Assembly (NCBI RefSeq): GCF_023169945.1
Contig: NZ_AP025591.1
Coordinates: 6,432,501 to 6,496,500, forward strand
DNA from: Anaeromyxobacter oryzae
GTDB taxonomy: Bacteria; Myxococcota; Myxococcia; Myxococcales; Anaeromyxobacteraceae
DNA length: 64,000 nucleotides
Reading direction: 5' to 3'
Shown here: piece after piece, positions 61,925-64,000 of the stretch
How the letters are laid out: each line of letters starts with the position of its first letter
How positions within the stretch are numbered: the stretch's first letter is position 1
The notes under the pieces: model-generated
What the model saw: only the letters and a program-made list of their open reading frames with translations
What the model was told of the DNA's origin: nothing
Databases searched by the model: none
Translations under genes and position numbers: made by a program

Positions 61925-62770
61925 TCAGCGCTTCCGGCGCCGCTTCGCCTCCGCCTCGGAGAGCACGCGGTGGCACTCGGGCGCGACGCCGGTGAGCCGC
62001 TGCACGACGGCCGCCGCCGCCGCGAGGCCGAACGCGCCGGTGGCGAAGGCCGCGCTCCCGTAGCACCTCGGCTCCCGGCGGCGCTCGCCGGGCTCCCGGA
62101 CGCGCACGCCCGGGATGCCCTCCTCGTCCCCCGGCAGCGCCAGGGTCGGCCGGGGCGCCTCGACGGACCAGACGGCGAGGACGCCGGTCGGAGCGGTGGC
62201 GGAGATCCCGTGCCGGCGCCGGAGGTACTTCCGGACGTCCTTCCCGAGCTGGTCGGTGTGCGTCTCGCAGAGGTCGGTCACCTGGACGGCGGTCGGGTCG
62301 ATCCGCCGCGCGGCGCCGAGCACCGTCACGACCGGGATCCGACGCTCCAGGCAGCGCGCGATGACGTGCAGCTTCGCGACGACGGTGTCCATCGCGTCGA
62401 CGACGAACGAGGCACCCTCCGGCACGAGCCGCTCCGCGGTCGAGGGCGCGTAGCGCGCCGCCACGCCCTCGATCCGCGCGGTCGCGTGGACGCGCGCGAG
62501 CCGGGACGCCATCTCGTCCGCCTTGTACCGGCCGAACGCGCCGTCGAGCGCGTGCAGCTGCCGGTTCGCGTTCGACTCCTCGATCCGCTCGCCGTCGACG
62601 AGCGTGAGCCGGCCGACGCCGGCGCGCGCGAGCGCCTCGGCGGTGAACGAGCCGACGCCGCCGAGCCCGAGCACCACGACGTGCGCGGCGGCGAGGCGGT
62701 CCATCGCCTCGAGGCCGAGGAGCCGGGCGGTGCGATCGAGGCGGGGCGGGACGCGGCGCGGAGCGGTCAT
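61925..62770 (-). CDS. tcdA: tRNA threonylcarbamoyladenosine dehydratase (TcdA/CsdL-like)
   Basis: A 281-residue E1-like enzyme. HVVVLGLGGVGSFTAEALARAG is the ATP-binding ThiF signature; NRQLHALDGAFGRYKADEMA and the aspartate in VVDAMDTVVAKLHVI are typical of TcdA, which uses ATP to cyclise the t6A base next to the anticodon of ANN-decoding tRNAs. There is a Cys in CETHTDQLG and a hydrophobic stretch near the end (AAFATGAFGLAAAAAVVQRL), also as in TcdA. It lacks the MoeB/ThiF rhodanese domain. It stands 155 bp upstream of the lpdA start on the same strand. Confidence 0.88.
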   Translation of the reverse strand: MTAPRRVPPRLDRTARLLGLEAMDRLAAAHVVVLGLGGVGSFTAEALARAGVGRLTLVDGERIEESNANRQLHALDGAFGRYKADEMASRLARVHATARIEGVAARYAPSTAERLVPEGASFVVDAMDTVVAKLHVIARCLERRIPVVTVLGAARRIDPTAVQVTDLCETHTDQLGKDVRKYLRRRHGISATAPTGVLAVWSVEAPRPTLALPGDEEGIPGVRVREPGERRREPRCYGSAAFATGAFGLAAAAAVVQRLTGVAPECHRVLSEAEAKRRRKR

Positions 62771-62849
62771 CGGCCCGGGATTCTACCGGAGCCCGCGGTC
62801 CGGGAGGCCGGGCGGGCGCCCGCCCGGCTCCTCCCGCCGTCGCCGCGCG

Positions 62850-63182
62850 TCAGTCCGGGATCGTGAGGGACGTCACCTGGATCGTGTCGCCCTTCTTCTC
62901 GCCGCTGACGTCGACGCGAATGTCTTCCTTCTTCGCGGTCTTCTTCAGCGCGGCGACCGCGTCCTGGTTGCCCTTGTCGTCGAGCTTGAGCCAGCCGTCG
63001 GCCGTCTTCACGCTGTACCCGCTGCTGGCGCACTTGAGCAGGCACGACGTCGGGTGCTTCGACGTGTCGTCCTTCACCTTGTTCAAGCACATGTGGTCGA
63101 CGATCGGGACCTTCTGCCAGGTCTCCGCGAGCACCACCGCGGGCATCCCGAGCACGACCAGCATCGCGACGAGCTTCCTCAT
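62850..63182 (-). CDS. small secreted protein of unknown function
   Basis: A 110-residue exported protein, MRKLVAMLVVLGMPAVVLA then ETWQKVPIVDHMCLNKVKDD. The mature chain has three cysteines (HMCLNK, TSCLLK, LKCASSG) and a beta-strand pattern (GYSVKTADGWLKLDDKGN, then DIRVDVSGEKKGDTIQV) that resembles small OB-fold proteins. I cannot assign a family. A GGAGG-containing site precedes the ATG. It is followed by the tcdA gene 79 bp on, the same strand, and preceded by a DoxX-like gene. Confidence 0.7.
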   Translation of the reverse strand: MRKLVAMLVVLGMPAVVLAETWQKVPIVDHMCLNKVKDDTSKHPTSCLLKCASSGYSVKTADGWLKLDDKGNQDAVAALKKTAKKEDIRVDVSGEKKGDTIQVTSLTIPD

Positions 63183-63239
63183 GACGACCTCCTCCTGTGC
63201 GGACGCGGGCGAGCGCCCCCGTCGTGAAACCCTCCCAGA

Positions 63240-63686
63240 TCAGGCCTTGGCCGCGCCGGGCTGCTGCACCGCGGGCGGCCGGAGCGGCGCGGCCCGCGGG
63301 GCGAGCGCGGCGCGCCACTCGGTGAGTCGCCCGAGCGTGTACGCCGCGAGCGCGTTCACCGCGTCGCGCATCACGAGATCCCAGAAGCTCCCCGCGAGCG
63401 CGAGGTTCGCCGCGATGGCGAGGAGCCAGGCCGCGAGCGCGTACGCACCCACCCGCGTCCAGCGCGTCAGGACGAGGACTCCGATGACCATCTCGACGAC
63501 GCCGGCGGCGCGCAGGAAGGCGTCCCCGCTCACCGGCAGGAGCTTCTCGGCGGCGGGGCTCAGGTACATGGACCACTGCGCGAGCCGGTCGAAGAACTTG
63601 TCCAGGCCGGCGACGAAGATGCTCGCGGCGAGCCCGAGCCGCAGGAGCCACCACGCCCCGTTCAGCCGTTCCTCGACCGCGCGCAT
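63240..63686 (-). CDS. DoxX-like membrane protein
   Basis: A 148-residue inner-membrane protein with four predicted helices (LLRLGLAASIFVAGLDKFF, then LRAAGVVEMVIGVLVLTRW, YALAAWLLAIAANLALAG and VMRDAVNALAAYTLGRL), the four-span layout of DoxX/DoxD-like proteins that are linked to sulphur and redox metabolism in some bacteria. The C-terminus is a basic, proline-rich tail. The ATG at 63686 has GGAGG five bases upstream; an open frame reaches to 63818. Function here is unknown. Confidence 0.75.
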   Translation of the reverse strand: MRAVEERLNGAWWLLRLGLAASIFVAGLDKFFDRLAQWSMYLSPAAEKLLPVSGDAFLRAAGVVEMVIGVLVLTRWTRVGAYALAAWLLAIAANLALAGSFWDLVMRDAVNALAAYTLGRLTEWRAALAPRAAPLRPPAVQQPGAAKA

Positions 63687-63839
63687 CTTCGCCTCCGCCC
63701 GTTCGACGCGCGACCCCGCGCGGCGTGGCAGCGGGGTCGGGCCGCCGCCCCATCGGGCCGCGTCGCGTGGGCGTCTCCTGCCGGCGATCGGGCGGCCCCG
63801 CAACCGCGAGGCGCGCACCGTGCGGGGGTCAGCGGACGT

Positions 63840-64000
63840 TCAGATCCGGAAGAGCGCCCGCGCGTTCGCGGTCGTCGTCGCGTCGAGCTCCGCCGGGGAC
63901 ACGCCGAGCGCCGCGGCGAGGCCCGCCGCGACGAGGGGAAGGTACGCCGGCTCGTTGCGACCGCCGCGGTGCGGCGCCGGGGTCTGGTCGGGGGCGTCCG
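63840..64000 (-). CDS. tatD: TatD-family DNase (5' part outside window)
   Basis: The last 53 codons of a metal-dependent TIM-barrel hydrolase. DAPDQTPAPHRG and GRNEPAYLPLVAAGLA match the TatD C-terminal signature (ETDAP, P-HRG, NEP, VA), and the chain ends NARALFRI as in the family. TatD enzymes cut DNA, in bacteria often as 3'-5' exonuclease in repair. The start and metal-binding N-terminus lie beyond the right edge. Confidence 0.85.
   Translation of the reverse strand, partial: DAPDQTPAPHRGGRNEPAYLPLVAAGLAAALGVSPAELDATTTANARALFRI

Overview
The window reads as a chromosomal segment of a very GC-rich Gram-negative bacterium, most likely a Myxococcota (delta-proteobacterial) member of the Anaeromyxobacter type. 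This rests on third-position G/C saturation, which leaves long open frames on all strands, a PilZ protein, NtrC/histidine-kinase pairs, an FHA-PAS hybrid kinase, two eukaryote-like Ser/Thr kinases, many lipoproteins and a secreted multihaem cytochrome c. The genus is an inference. No rRNA, CRISPR array, integrase, transposase or phage gene was seen.

Layout. 1-9.8 kb: an ABC ATPase (cut by the left edge), a PilZ protein, a secreted protein, then a minus-strand protein-quality cluster (ftsH, a small sigma-70 region-1.1-like protein overlapping it by 4 bp, grpE, htrA), a Nudix hydrolase, and a plus-strand pair of a beta-CASP nuclease and a homocysteine methyltransferase. 9.8-11 kb: a 1.2-kb gene-free block with a hexanucleotide G-rich array bracketed by two copies of one hairpin. 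11-17 kb: prephenate dehydratase, a HAD phosphatase, a STAS-like protein, two tandem DUF6328-like membrane proteins (the first lacking its own stop) and an overlapping NtrC regulator/sensor kinase pair. 17-25 kb: small secreted proteins, a sugar dehydrogenase, a cupin, an SdrD-B-type lipoprotein and a 15-haem cytochrome c with one CX3CH site.

25-30 kb: a copper operon (cupredoxin, copA, csoR) behind a TTGACA promoter with a plausible CsoR operator; then a 1-kb interval bounded by a 3' tRNA-Val fragment and the intact tRNA-Val(CAC) gene, which looks like an old insertion at a tRNA. 30-42 kb: a coiled-coil protein, an SCP2-like protein, a short Hsp70, a BON protein with a disordered N-terminus, a UvrD/PcrA helicase, an M3 peptidase, a YcaQ/AlkX-like glycosylase, a CHAP-like lipoprotein and a YtcJ-like amidohydrolase. 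42-52 kb: a membrane glycosyltransferase, a zinc-ribbon/TPR protein, a ComEA-like protein, histidine ammonia-lyase, an unusual aspartate kinase, an FHA-PAS-PAS-kinase-receiver protein and a lipoprotein with ten NGIMT repeats. 52-64 kb: a 1298-residue kinase-ATPase-TPR protein, an OPT transporter, a second Ser/Thr kinase, a LipB-Nudix fusion overlapping lpdA, tcdA, a small secreted protein, a DoxX-like protein and the end of tatD.

Most genes look like stable housekeeping or signalling genes. The points most worth a second look are the stand-alone sigma-1.1-like protein in the ftsH/grpE/htrA cluster, the LipB-Nudix fusion, the divergent kinase-ATPase with HCDLKP and DLG motifs, the stop-less DUF6328 gene, the CX3CH haem site, the tRNA-Val duplication and the hexanucleotide/G-quadruplex array with paired hairpins.
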